The notes under the pieces were generated by a model, which saw nothing but the letters and a program-made list of their open reading frames with translations, made no database searches and was not told the DNA's origin. This document shows positions 39,333 through 48,542 of a DNA stretch of 56,635 nt, piece by piece. The stretch's first letter is position 1; every line of letters starts with the position of its first letter. The stretch lies in contig NZ_JFHN01000023.1 in assembly GCF_000590885.1 (NCBI RefSeq), positions 1-56,635 on the forward strand, in the 5' to 3' direction. Both the position numbers and the translations under genes were made by a program. Source of the stretch: Erwinia mallotivora. GTDB taxonomy: Bacteria > Pseudomonadota > Gammaproteobacteria > Enterobacterales > Enterobacteriaceae.

Positions 39333-40589
39333 ATGACCATTCCGCCAGACAGCATCGTGGCGCATACGCTGTCACGTATGCAGCGCAATCTTGAACAGCG
39401 AACTGATGCCGGTGACGTCAGTCAGGAACGCAGCGGCCTGCTGTTTATGGGAAACGTGCATGATGCGTTTCCACGCCGGCTGTTCCTGGATACGCGCCTG
39501 TCGCCGCTCGATAAGACGGCGTGGGTGATGATCCGACTTTACGCCCAGCAGAATGATGGCGCTGTTTTCCCAACCTACGATGAGTTGCAGGTGCAGCTGG
39601 CCTCAGCGCACTCAGATAAGGCCTCAAGGGATACCGTGAGCCGGGTGTTATTGATGCTGCGTCTCACCGGATGGCTGAGCCTGTGCAAGCGGGTGCGGGA
39701 CAATCTGGGACGGGTGCGCGGCAATATTTATGCTCAGCATGATGAACCGCTGGGCTACCGTGATGCTGAAACCTTCGATCCGGGCTGGCTGACGCTGGTT
39801 GAAGAGAGTTGCCTGAGTAAAAATAAGGCCATCCGCATGACGGCGCTGGCCGTGGTCAATGATATTTTGCAGGACCCCGGTATGCGTCACCGTCACAGTC
39901 GTCTGGTACTGATTGAAGAACGCCTTGCCTCGCCGTCCACGCCCGCTGAAATGGCTTATCAGGGTAAGAAAAAATCGCAGAGTCCGGAAAACGGACCAGG
40001 GCAGCCAGGCACAAAAAACAGGCAAAAATCACCGGGTCCGGAAAACGAACTCAGTGCCCGTCAACGGGATAACAGGCAGAGTCCGGCATCAGGACTCAGT
40101 CATAAATCAATGAGTTACACCGGAGTCCGAAATCCGGACCGTAACGTACGTAATTTCACACAGAGTGTGATTAAAAAAACGTACGTAGCGAGTGAGGGGC
40201 GGTCGCTGTTGCCAGAAGAGTTTTTGAATGCCCTTAACGCTGACGACCGGCAGATGCTGCTGCGGCAGATGGACTCCCTGCCGCCGGAGGCGTCGAAGGT
40301 TCTGGCCGGGCTGCTCTGTGAACAGCTTGCCTGCCGGAAGCTGTCAAACCCGGTTGGCTGGATGTTTGCCATGCTGCGTCGCGCGCGCAACGGCGACCTG
40401 AAGGTGGCAGAGCCTGCCGGTGACAGGCCCCTACAGCCGTCTGTTCAGGCTGCCAGACGGGCTGAGCCAGCTGATAAAACTGCTCCCAACCTGCCAGCCA
40501 GTCGGGCATCACAGGAACAGGTCAGGGCAGCAATTGCTGCCATCCGGCTGCAATCAGGAGCCCAGCCTACCCAGCGAGTGGTTAAATAA
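39333..40589 (+). CDS. STY4528-family island replication protein
   Basis: Encodes 418 residues matching the STY4528-type pathogenicity-island replication protein as I recall it. The N-terminal half (FPRRLFLDTRLSPLDKTAWV, YAQQNDGAVFPTYDELQ, RDTVSRVLLMLRLTGWLSLC) reads as a winged-helix replication-initiator-like domain. The C-terminal half is low-complexity and basic with a terminal helical region. GGGGAG precedes the ATG. The gene is followed by duplicated ~94-bp repeats, which could be its binding sites or an origin. Confidence 0.8.
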   Translation: MTIPPDSIVAHTLSRMQRNLEQRTDAGDVSQERSGLLFMGNVHDAFPRRLFLDTRLSPLDKTAWVMIRLYAQQNDGAVFPTYDELQVQLASAHSDKASRDTVSRVLLMLRLTGWLSLCKRVRDNLGRVRGNIYAQHDEPLGYRDAETFDPGWLTLVEESCLSKNKAIRMTALAVVNDILQDPGMRHRHSRLVLIEERLASPSTPAEMAYQGKKKSQSPENGPGQPGTKNRQKSPGPENELSARQRDNRQSPASGLSHKSMSYTGVRNPDRNVRNFTQSVIKKTYVASEGRSLLPEEFLNALNADDRQMLLRQMDSLPPEASKVLAGLLCEQLACRKLSNPVGWMFAMLRRARNGDLKVAEPAGDRPLQPSVQAARRAEPADKTAPNLPASRASQEQVRAAIAAIRLQSGAQPTQRVVK

Positions 40590-40617
40590 CAGTCAGTGGT
40601 GTTGATTGTGATTCTGA

Positions 40618-40867
40618 TTAAAAAATAACCTTTTTGCGGGCCGCAACAAGAGCGAAAAATGTACAGCGTATGATTTCAGTGAGTCGGTCATCAGTTTCAC
40701 ATTGTTGCAAATCCCGTGTTTCCAGATGCAGCGAGTTGTTACATAGCAGCAGTAGTATGGTCCGCGATACTGCTTAAAAAATAACCTTGTTGCGGGCCGC
40801 AACAAGAACAAAAAATGTACAGCGTGTAATTTCAGTACGCCGGTTATCAGTTTCACATTGTTGCAAA
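40618..40867 (+). repeat. two ~94-bp direct repeats; candidate origin or control locus
   Basis: Copies at 40618-40711 and 40774-40867 align without gaps at a fixed offset of 156 bp with about nine differences by eye. Each has an AT-rich start (TTAAAAAATAACCT), a near-perfect palindrome around TTGCGGGCCGCAA, AAAAATGTACAGCG, and ends CAGTTTCACATTGTTGCAAA. They fill the gap between the STY4528-type replication gene and the TIGR03761 gene. No gene runs through them. Iteron-like DNA beside a replication gene suggests an origin of the excised ICE, or duplicated promoters; this is inference. Confidence 0.75.
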
Positions 40868-40921
40868 CCCTGCGGTTTCAGGACTATGCCCCCTCATCTT
40901 AACTGAACGCAGGTGACAACG

Positions 40922-41641
40922 ATGGCAGAGAAGAAAAACCGGGCTGGTTCGCTCCAGTCCGAACTCCGTATTGAACTCCACACCAATTATGCAATTGGGC
41001 TGTGGGAAGGACGCAGGGCTGAAAAGCGTGAAGATGGTAAGAAAGGAAAGCAGCCGATTATGGGCATGCCGCAGTTCTTGCATCGCGCCACGCTGATCAA
41101 CCGGGATTCCCTGCAAAATAACCCGTGGGCAGATGAAGTCATGCTGGCCCTGGAGGGAAAGCTGGAGTATGCCGGTCAGCAGATGACACAGCTGATCGAC
41201 ACGCTGGATAAACAGATGCGTGTGGTGCCTGCTGGCGTCAGCATCAGCGATGCACAGGCCGCTGAAACGCTCGATTTATCCGTGTTCAGCAGTACGCCGC
41301 TGGGTTACCGTTGTGTGTTTCTGCTGATGGGCTTCGATCAGTTTGCGAAAAAGGTGCTCCAGGCGGCCCATTACGGAGTTATCTCCCGTAATCAGCGCTA
41401 TGAACTGCTGGGTAGTGGCAGTCGCCTGCTGCGCGAAATTTACGGGTGTGTGCTTCGCTATCGTCAGGTCAGCGCCACCCGAGAAGATGCTGCGCAGAAT
41501 AATGCGGCCTGGCAGCAGGCATGTGAAGCCATTGGTGAGCCCGATCGCCAGGTCCTGCTCGGTGAAAAACGCTCGGCCTTTTCGCCGCCGGTTGACCAGG
41601 CCAGCGTCACGCTTCTGCGCCAGTGCTATCCGGCTGACTGA
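40922..41641 (+). CDS. TIGR03761-family ICE protein (DUF1845)
   Basis: Encodes 239 residues of the integrating-conjugative-element family TIGR03761. Recognisable blocks are ELRIELHTNYAIGLWEGR, DSLQNNPWADEVMLALEGKL and RCVFLLMGFDQFAKKVLQA. It has no membrane segments. The role is unknown, but it always lies in the replication/partition region of these elements. The ATG at 40922 follows AGGTG; an in-frame GTG at 40913 overlaps that site. Confidence 0.85.
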   Translation: MAEKKNRAGSLQSELRIELHTNYAIGLWEGRRAEKREDGKKGKQPIMGMPQFLHRATLINRDSLQNNPWADEVMLALEGKLEYAGQQMTQLIDTLDKQMRVVPAGVSISDAQAAETLDLSVFSSTPLGYRCVFLLMGFDQFAKKVLQAAHYGVISRNQRYELLGSGSRLLREIYGCVLRYRQVSATREDAAQNNAAWQQACEAIGEPDRQVLLGEKRSAFSPPVDQASVTLLRQCYPAD

Positions 41642-41657
41642 CCACGGGAGGGTGGTC

Positions 41658-43667
41658 ATGCGACTTTTTATCTGTGAAAAGCCCTCGCAGGGGCGCGATC
41701 TGGCGGGCGTGCTGGGCGCAACAAAACGGGGGGATGGGTTTCTGTCCGGTAGCGGCGTCACCGTGACCTGGGCAGTGGGGCACCTGCTTGAAAACGCACC
41801 GCCTGAAGCCTACGGGGAGCAGTATGGTAAACCCTGGACGCTTTCGTCCCTGCCCATCCTGCCCTCTCCCTGGCAGGTGGTGGTGAAAAAGGAGACGCGG
41901 GAACAGTTCAAAGTGATCGAGCGGCTTCTGCGACAGGTCGATGAGGTGGTGATCGCCACCGATGCCGATCGGGAAGGTGAAGTCATTGCGCGTGAGCTGC
42001 TGGAATACTGTCGCTGGGAAGGGCCTGTACAACGGCTGTGGCTGTCAGCACTTGACGAAAGCAGCATCCGCGCGGCGCTCAACAACCTGCGGCCGGGGGC
42101 GGAAACACTGGGCATGTATCATGCGGGGCTGGGCCGTGCCCGTGCAGACTGGCTTACGGGGATGAATCTCTCGCGTCTTTATACTCTACGGGCGGCTGAA
42201 GCGGGATTTGATGACACTGTGTCAGTGGGACGTGTGCAGACGCCGACGCTGGCCCTCGTGGTGCGCCGCGACAGGGAAATAAAGGCATTCGTGCCAAAGC
42301 CATACTGGCAGGTGAAAGCGATGCTCAGCGCTGGCGGTATTACCTTTGCGGCACAGTGGGTGCCGGCGGCGGTCTATACCGATGAGGAGAAGCGCTGTAT
42401 TCATCAGCACATTGCGCAGCAGGTGGGGCAGTTGTGCCGGCAGACCGGCGTGGCGGTGGTGACGCACTGCGAGACCCGCCGTGAAAAATCTGCCGCGCCG
42501 CTGGCGTTCTCTCAAGGTTCCCTGCAACAGGCGTGTGGCAGGCTGTGGGACATGTCGCCCCAGCAGGTACTGGATACCACGCAAAGTTTGTATGAAAAGC
42601 ACAAGGCCACGAGCTACCCCCGTACCGACTGTGGTTACCTGCCTTCCTCAATGCGTGAAGAGGTGGACAGCGTGCTAAACGCCATCAGCCATACCGACCC
42701 GGAGTGCGGGCCGTTATTGTCGCAGCTGGACAGGACCTTTGTTTCCCGCATCTGGAATGATAGAGAAATTACCGCCCACCACGGCATTATCCCCACCAGG
42801 AATGCGTTCCAGCTTGCGGATCTCAATGAGGATGAGCGCCGGGTCTTCATGCTTATCCGCCGCAATTACCTGGCGCAGTTTCTGCCGCTGAATGAGTCGG
42901 ACATGACCCGCGCAGAATTTGACATTGGCGGACAGCTGTTTCGCACCACAGGCCGGACGGAGGTGGTCAGAGGATGGAAGCTCCTCTTTGATAAAGGGGG
43001 AGAAGATGAAAGGGCCGATGATGATGAGGCCACGGCGGTGCTTCCTCCGTTGGAAAAAGAGGCGCGTTGTGGCGTAAACAGCGCTGAGGTGGCCCGGCTG
43101 ATGACCCGACCGCCTGCACACTACACCTTTGCCACGCTCATCGGCGCAATGATGAACGCATCCGCATTTGTGACCGACCTCGCCCTGCGACGGGTACTGA
43201 AAGAGAACGCCGGTCTGGGTACGGAGGCGACCCGCGCCGGTATCGTTGAGCAGCTTCTGAAACGGGGCTTTATCGTGCGCAAGGGCAGCAAAGTTATGGC
43301 GACTGACCTGGGGGCCGACGTGGTGGATGCTATGCCGACCCAGTTGACCGACCCCGGCATGACCGCGCTGTGGGAGCAGGCGCTGGATGAGGTGGCGGCT
43401 GGGCGCATGCCGCTCAGTGATTTTCTGCAAAAACAGGTCAGCCTGACCCGACATTTGGTCAGTCAGGGGGCTGACCAGAGAGTTAATATTCGCCTTCCTC
43501 CCGTGCCACCCTGTCCCTTATGTGGTGGCAGGACCCGTCTGCGCAGGGGACAGAACGGTGAGTTTCGCAGCTGCCAGCGCTATCCTGAATGTAAAGGGCT
43601 TATCAACCCGGTTAAAGGCAAAGGTGGTCGCCGCACCGGACCCGCAAAATCCATGAAAATTAATTAG
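41658..43667 (+). CDS. topB: DNA topoisomerase III of the ICE
   Basis: Encodes a 669-residue type IA topoisomerase. The Toprim domain begins MRLFICEKPSQGRDLAGVLG with IATDADREGEV as the acidic triad. The active tyrosine is Tyr320 in SYPRTDC. LNRTGLGT-like sequence appears as GLGTEATRAGIVE. The C-terminus has a four-cysteine zinc ribbon (CPLCGG ... CQRYPECKG). It relaxes or decatenates DNA during element replication or transfer. The start at 41658 follows GGGAGGGTGG; a longer frame from 41343 would overlap the preceding gene entirely and has no support. Confidence 0.92.
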   Translation: MRLFICEKPSQGRDLAGVLGATKRGDGFLSGSGVTVTWAVGHLLENAPPEAYGEQYGKPWTLSSLPILPSPWQVVVKKETREQFKVIERLLRQVDEVVIATDADREGEVIARELLEYCRWEGPVQRLWLSALDESSIRAALNNLRPGAETLGMYHAGLGRARADWLTGMNLSRLYTLRAAEAGFDDTVSVGRVQTPTLALVVRRDREIKAFVPKPYWQVKAMLSAGGITFAAQWVPAAVYTDEEKRCIHQHIAQQVGQLCRQTGVAVVTHCETRREKSAAPLAFSQGSLQQACGRLWDMSPQQVLDTTQSLYEKHKATSYPRTDCGYLPSSMREEVDSVLNAISHTDPECGPLLSQLDRTFVSRIWNDREITAHHGIIPTRNAFQLADLNEDERRVFMLIRRNYLAQFLPLNESDMTRAEFDIGGQLFRTTGRTEVVRGWKLLFDKGGEDERADDDEATAVLPPLEKEARCGVNSAEVARLMTRPPAHYTFATLIGAMMNASAFVTDLALRRVLKENAGLGTEATRAGIVEQLLKRGFIVRKGSKVMATDLGADVVDAMPTQLTDPGMTALWEQALDEVAAGRMPLSDFLQKQVSLTRHLVSQGADQRVNIRLPPVPPCPLCGGRTRLRRGQNGEFRSCQRYPECKGLINPVKGKGGRRTGPAKSMKIN

Positions 43668-44303
43668 CTGTCTCTGATTGTCTGATTGCGGGGGGATACG
43701 GCCTTTGCTATTGTGACCCCGGCTCTGAAGCCGCACCCCGTGACTGCGGATTCTGTCAGCATCTAATGCATGTGCCGACAGCATACAGTCTGACCCGCGC
43801 CGTCCACACCTGAACGCCGGCGGGTAAGGCACAAAACTCCGTGAAAACCGTGCCGGGTTCTGAACACACCTGCGGAGCAACTGCGTAACGCAGATCAACC
43901 TCAGATCGATGGTGCAGATCTGACAGGGCGGTACCTGACGGTGCCGCTTTTTCTTTTTTTGGATACTGATGATTTTTTGCACGTCGCCGCGTTGACAACG
44001 GCGGCGTCTGAATGAATCATAAACAGGCTAATCGTTGTCATCACGACAACTGCCAATGTTCCGGTGGTTTGAGAGGAACGCCTTCGGGTAATCACATGCC
44101 AATGCCATCATAACCTGAGAGATGGCGCTTTCGGGCGGTTCAAACCTGTTAACCTTTGCAAACAGGGGCCTCTTCACCGGCCAAGGTCCACTTCACCAAT
44201 TCAGCCAGTCGGCATATTCGCTGACTTCCCTGCGGGAAACACTCTCCCGCACGGGACAGATGTTTCTCCGCTACCTGTTCAGTTTTACTCCGGAGATAAC
44301 ATC
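43668..44303. other. long non-coding region between topB and the DUF3577 gene
   Basis: About 635 bp with no believable gene; minus-strand open frames have no ribosome binding sites and look like GC-rich chance frames. The first 290 bp end in a good terminator (separate entry), which could close the topB transcript or a small RNA. A bulged hairpin (CGCCGCGTTGACAACGGCGG at about 43987) and a CCTGTT / AACAGG hairpin (44145-44166) lie further on. CCGGAGAT precedes the next start. Possible regulatory RNA region. Confidence 0.5.
43928..43960 (+). terminator. rho-independent terminator
   Basis: Stem GCGGTACC / GGTGCCGC (one G-T pair), loop TGAC, followed by TTTTTCTTTTTTT. It is 260 bp after the topB stop, far enough to suggest either a long 3' untranslated end or a separate small transcript ending here. 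Confidence 0.75.
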
Positions 44304-44795
44304 ATGACTGCAACTAATGGCACCCCTGCATCAAACGGCTCTGCTTCTGGCTCTCAGAAAAAAGAGTATTTCAACCTCAACGTCAGCGGTATCGGCTACC
44401 TCAGCTCGATACGTCGTGTCCAGGCTGCCAACGGCGAGTTCACCTGCGCCGTAATTAATGCCCTGACAGGCCCGACGGATAATGCGTCCTATACCCGGTT
44501 CGATGTCACCATTGCCGGTGCGGAGACCACCAAACTGATTAACCGCTGTCAGAAAGCGGTTGATGAAGAAGAAAAGGTTCTGCTGGGCTTCGTACTGAGC
44601 GGCCTCAAAGCCGATGTGTTTACCCTTCAGGCGGGTGAGCACGCTGGTGAGACCCGTCCTTCTTTGAAAGCCCGCCTGATCAAGGTGGAGTTTATCAAGA
44701 AAGGTCAGGAGGTGGTTTATCAGGCCCCGAATGCTTCTCAGACCCCGGAATCAGGCTCGTCGGCTCCAAAAGATTATGATCCTAATTCCTTCTAA
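44304..44795 (+). CDS. STY4534-family ICE replication protein (DUF3577)
   Basis: Encodes 163 residues of the DUF3577 family. Typical blocks are YFNLNVSGIGYLSSIRRV, FTCAVINALTGPTD and VLLGFVLSGLKADVF. The N-terminal 20 residues are low-complexity and the C-terminus is Ser/Pro-rich. An OB-like fold and single-stranded DNA role would suit its place near ssb, but this is inference. The ATG at 44304 follows CGGAGAT. Confidence 0.85.
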   Translation: MTATNGTPASNGSASGSQKKEYFNLNVSGIGYLSSIRRVQAANGEFTCAVINALTGPTDNASYTRFDVTIAGAETTKLINRCQKAVDEEEKVLLGFVLSGLKADVFTLQAGEHAGETRPSLKARLIKVEFIKKGQEVVYQAPNASQTPESGSSAPKDYDPNSF

Positions 44796-44816
44796 ATTTC
44801 TTCATTTATGACAGTT

Positions 44817-44847
44817 GAACCATTCACGATAACAACGTGAATGGTTC
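44817..44847 (+). other. 12-bp stem hairpin between DUF3577 gene and next gene
   Basis: GAACCATTCACG pairs perfectly with CGTGAATGGTTC across a seven-base loop. No T run follows, so it is a weak terminator at best; it may protect the upstream mRNA end or bind a regulator. Confidence 0.5.
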
Positions 44848-44872
44848 CAGTCTTATCTACTGGTGATCAACT

Positions 44873-45079
44873 ATGAGCAATTCTCCTAATGGGCTGCTTG
44901 CTGAAGAAGCTGGTTTTACACTTCCCCCTCAGGTCCTCAGCAGTGCCCGTGGTTTTTATATAGGAACGGCAAACGAAATGGGTCCTGTATCACGGGAATC
45001 TGTTGAATATTACAAAACACGCGAAAATGCTGAACAGAGCCTTTTGAAGAGGCAATGGACGCAGCTCACAACTCTTTAA
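44873..45079 (+). CDS. small hypothetical ICE protein
   Basis: Encodes 68 residues with no membrane segment and no domain that I recognise. It lies 12 bp before ssb, separated from its start by AAGAGGAAAT, so it is probably co-transcribed with it. GGTGAT precedes the ATG. Confidence 0.6.
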   Translation: MSNSPNGLLAEEAGFTLPPQVLSSARGFYIGTANEMGPVSRESVEYYKTRENAEQSLLKRQWTQLTTL

Positions 45080-45091
45080 GAGGAAATCATT

Positions 45092-45586
45092 ATGTCTGCA
45101 CGCGGTGTCAATAACGTTACCCTGATCGGCAATCTCGGTCAGGACCCGGAAGTACGTTACATGCCAAACGGTAATGCGGTGACAGGCCTGAGCCTGGCCA
45201 CCTCGGAATCCTGGCGTGATAAACAAAGCGGTGAAATAAAAGAGCAGACTGAATGGCACCGTGTCGTGCTGTTTGGCAAGCTGGCAGAAGTAGCCGGTGA
45301 ATACCTGCGCAAGGGTTCACAGATTTACATTGAGGGCCAGTTGAAAACCCGCAAATGGACCGACAGCAACGGTACCGAACGCTACACCACCGAAGTGGTT
45401 GTGGGGATGAACGGGACGATGCAGATGCTCGGCGGTCGCAATGGTTCCGACAACGGCAGCAATCCTGCCCGGTCGGGTCAGAATAACGGCCGTAGCCAGC
45501 CTCAACATCCTCAGCAGGCCCAGTCTGCGCCACACAATCCGGCAAATGAGCCACCTATGGATTTTGACGACGATATTCCATTCTAA
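45092..45586 (+). CDS. ssb: single-stranded DNA-binding protein of the ICE
   Basis: Encodes a 164-residue SSB. The OB-fold opens [20 protein letters not shown] and continues with [20 protein letters not shown] and [20 protein letters not shown] Gln/Asn/Pro-rich linker leads to the acidic tip DFDDDIPF, which recruits partner proteins. It is the plasmid/ICE type by context. AGAGGAAAT precedes the ATG. Confidence 0.95.
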   Translation: MSARGVNNVTLIGNLGQDPEVRYMPNGNAVTGLSLATSESWRDKQSGEIKEQTEWHRVVLFGKLAEVAGEYLRKGSQIYIEGQLKTRKWTDSNGTERYTTEVVVGMNGTMQMLGGRNGSDNGSNPARSGQNNGRSQPQHPQQAQSAPHNPANEPPMDFDDDIPF

Positions 45587-45621
45587 CCAAGAGTAACGAG
45601 TTACCTGTAAAGTATTAAGCT

Positions 45622-45646
45622 AAAGCCCCTGCACTGCAGGGGCTTT
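45622..45646 (+). terminator. probable terminator after ssb
   Basis: Stem AAAGCCCCTGC / GCAGGGGCTTT with a three-base loop, then GCTCATTT. It lies 36 bp after the ssb stop and marks the end of the ICE-like, GC-richer part. The AT-rich island begins right after it. Confidence 0.75.
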
Positions 45647-45749
45647 GCTCATTTATGGGTAATGAAAATTGTCAAATTTTAATTGACAACTTATTAGCTA
45701 ACTCATGCTATGAGTTTTTTTGTTAAATTGTAAAATTTAGGGGGTGGTC

Positions 45750-46964
45750 ATGAGTTATGGAATATCATATTTCAGATTAAAAACGTCAGAACGATATTGT
45801 GCAATTGTAGACAACGACTCAAAACTTCCTATTTTTTATCCAAATTTATTTGTTACAACTCAAACCAGAAATAAAAATCATTCCTTTTCAACAATGATAT
45901 CTACTGCTAAATGTTTGGTGGTACTATTAAAGTTTTTGAAAGAAAGGAATATTGATATAATTGAACGAATACATTCGAAAAAGTTTTTGGCGATTTTCGA
46001 GCTTGACGATTTAAGAGATTTTACACAGAAAAAATTCGATAGTAAGTATGAAGAACAAAGTAAAGTTAAAAGAATAAGTGAAATTAAATATGTGACGTCT
46101 GAAACTGAATATTTAAGGTTGACAATAATTTATAAATACATTGAATGGTTAGCTCTACATGTGACGGTAAGCAACGACGATTCATTTAGTGAAGCATTAA
46201 GCGCTTGTATTAACGGAATAAAGTCAAGAAGACCAGTTAAAAAAGGTCGGAATGATATACTCAATCCAAAATCATTAACAGACGATAAAATAGAAGATTT
46301 ATTAGAAGTAGTCAGAATTAATTCGCCTAAAAATCCATTTATGAGAAGTCTCCAGAGCAGAAATAGGCTAATTATTTTAATGCTATATTTCTTAGGAGTA
46401 AGGGCTGGAGAGCTTTTAAATATAAGAATAAGTGATATAGACTTTAGCTCAAATCAATTAAAAATCTTAAGAAGAGCTGACGAAAAAGGCGATTACAGAC
46501 TAAAACAGCCATTAGTGAAAACTAACGAAAGAATTATTCCTATAAAAGATAATTTAATAAAAGAAATTTATGATTATATTTTAAATGAAAGGAGCAAATT
46601 AACTAAGAAAAAGAAACATGATTACTTATTTGTCAGGCATAAAAGTGGAGCAGAACAGGGGCTCCCTCTAAACTATTCAGCCTATGCAAAAGTAATATCT
46701 ACGATAAAAAATGTTTTACCAAATTTGTCAAGTTTGACAGGGCATATGTTAAGACATACATGGAATGTAGATTTCTCGAAAAGAATGGATTCTCTGGAAA
46801 ATCCTCCTTCAGAAGAGAGACAAGAAAAAATGAGATCTTATCTTATGGGGTGGAAAGAAGGTTCTGGAACCGCGAGTCATTATAATAAAAGATTTTTAGA
46901 AGAAAAAGCACATGAAGCAGCTCTACAATTACAAAATGAAATTACATTAATCATAAAAAAATAA
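45750..46964 (+). CDS. tyrosine recombinase 1 of the Tn554/GMT-like module
   Basis: Encodes a 404-residue tyrosine recombinase. The catalytic domain shows the first Arg in FLGVRAGELLNIRISDIDF, the His-x-x-Arg box in GHMLRHTWNVDF and the terminal Tyr in GTASHYNKRF. The N-terminal half is the DNA-binding core domain. It is first in a run of four genes on the same strand and is very AT-rich. It resembles TnpA of Tn554-like elements or GmtY of gamma-mobile-trio islands by position and type. The ATG at 45750 follows AGGGGGTGG; an in-frame GTG at 45744 overlaps that site. Confidence 0.8.
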   Translation: MSYGISYFRLKTSERYCAIVDNDSKLPIFYPNLFVTTQTRNKNHSFSTMISTAKCLVVLLKFLKERNIDIIERIHSKKFLAIFELDDLRDFTQKKFDSKYEEQSKVKRISEIKYVTSETEYLRLTIIYKYIEWLALHVTVSNDDSFSEALSACINGIKSRRPVKKGRNDILNPKSLTDDKIEDLLEVVRINSPKNPFMRSLQSRNRLIILMLYFLGVRAGELLNIRISDIDFSSNQLKILRRADEKGDYRLKQPLVKTNERIIPIKDNLIKEIYDYILNERSKLTKKKKHDYLFVRHKSGAEQGLPLNYSAYAKVISTIKNVLPNLSSLTGHMLRHTWNVDFSKRMDSLENPPSEERQEKMRSYLMGWKEGSGTASHYNKRFLEEKAHEAALQLQNEITLIIKK

Positions 46965-46981
46965 ATATTTTGAGGTGGTTA

Positions 46982-48542
46982 ATGCACAAATTAATGCAAG
47001 AAAGTAAAACTATTCAGGCTAAAGCAAAAGGATATGCTTTTTCATGGAACGATAAAATATGGGTTTTGGATAAGGAAACAAAATTTAACCTTAGCTTTAT
47101 ACACGAATTAAAAAACGAAGATTTGAAAACAGGCATTATATTAACTCTTTCTTATTTTGCCGAAGTGTACAGTGCGAAGTATGTGTTAAATATTTTTTAT
47201 AACATGAAGTACTTTTTTGAGTTTACAAAAAATAAAAACTTATTAACTACCGAGCAGTTAATTAATTATAGGTTTTATTTAACAGAAAATGAAATGTGGA
47301 AGTTGTCTTTAATCAAAGTTTTTATAAAAAAATGGCATTTTCTAGGTTACCCTGGAATTCAAAAGGAGTTGATAGTCCTCTTGGATAGTTGGAGGATAAA
47401 AGGTAATTTAAAAGGAGACATGGTAAAAAGAAAAGATCCTGTTTTTGGACCATTAAGTCAGATTGAGTCATTGGCATTCAATGAAAAAGCAGTACAAGCT
47501 TATGAAACCAAGAAAATAGATAGATCTGAACTTGTGATATCATTACTCTTAAGTCAAACAGGAAGGCGTCCAATTCAAATTAGCCATTTAAAAGTGGAAG
47601 ATATTATTTCTACTCTAAATAAAAAAAGGGGAAGTAATATATTTCATTAATATCCCAAGAGCAAAGCAAAGTAGCAGATTCAGAACGAAATTCAAGATAT
47701 TTGCCTTGAAGGAAGAGCTTTGGAGTATTATAAAGCTATTAGTAGAAGAAACTATTTCTAGATTTCAAAAAGAAGCAACAATTAACCTAAGTGAAAATGA
47801 TCTTGCTAAACTGCCTCTTTTTCCGAACTGGGAAGAAATGTTAAAGATAACTAATTATAATGATTTCATTTTTCTTCTTGATACAGATAAATTCCATATC
47901 CAAAACAAGGTTATAAGTATTATCGTTAAAAAGGTAGTTAAGTTGGAGAGGCTTCATTCAGAAAGAACAGGTCAATTGTTGCAAATAACTCCAAGACGTT
48001 TTAGATACACAATCGGAACAAGAGCAGCAAAAGAAGGGTTTGGTGAATTGGTTATAGCAGAACTGTTGGATCATTCGGATACTCAAAATGCAGGTGTTTA
48101 TATAAAAAATATCCCAGAACACGTCGAAAGATTAGACGAAGCAGTGGGGTATCAACTTGCTCCGTTCGCACAAGCATTTGCGGGGAAACTGGTTGATAAT
48201 GAAGCTGATTCAGTCAGAGGGAGTGATAGAAACAGCCGCATAAGAACAGAAGAAGGCAATCCTGTTGGAAACTGTGGTGATTTTGGCTTCTGTGGGGCAA
48301 ATGTGCCAATCCCTTGCTATACATGCATACACTTCCAGCCTTGGGTTAATGGACCTCATAAAGAGGTGTATGAGAGCCTTTTATCAGAGAGAAAAAGAAT
48401 TGAACAGATTACAGGCGACATAACTGTAACTCAAATTTTAGATAGGAGTATTATTGCAGTTGCAGAAGTAGTTATGAAATGTGAAGCAAGGAAAGAGGAA
48501 ATAACTAATAGTAAAAAAATCCAGGAGAAGTCAAATGAGTAA
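46982..48542 (+). pseudogene. tyrosine recombinase 2 of the module, frameshifted
   Basis: Two frames together encode about 519 residues. The first ends at 47650; the second covers the rest, and translation between them (VIYFINIPRAKQSSRFRTKF) shows the protein is continuous. The shift is at a run of seven A near 47622-47628; removing one A restores the frame. The first catalytic Arg is in TGRRPIQISHLK; the His-x-x-Arg box is replaced by RRFRYT, followed by LLDHSDTQNAGVY with the His and Tyr. A cysteine-rich C-terminus (NCGDFGFCG, CYTCIHFQPW) is typical of such partner recombinases. Slippage could still produce protein. Confidence 0.75.

Noticed and set aside
41343..41657. Longer N-terminus for topoisomerase III
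   Set aside because: The extension overlaps the TIGR03761 gene in full, while the ATG at 41658 has a ribosome binding site and matches the family N-terminus.
42714..43454. 246-codon minus-strand frame inside topB
   Set aside because: Lies entirely opposite a well-supported topoisomerase gene and has no recognisable product.
43518..43982. 154-codon minus-strand frame over the topB end and the non-coding region
   Set aside because: No start signal, cysteine/arginine-rich translation typical of a chance frame, covers a good terminator.
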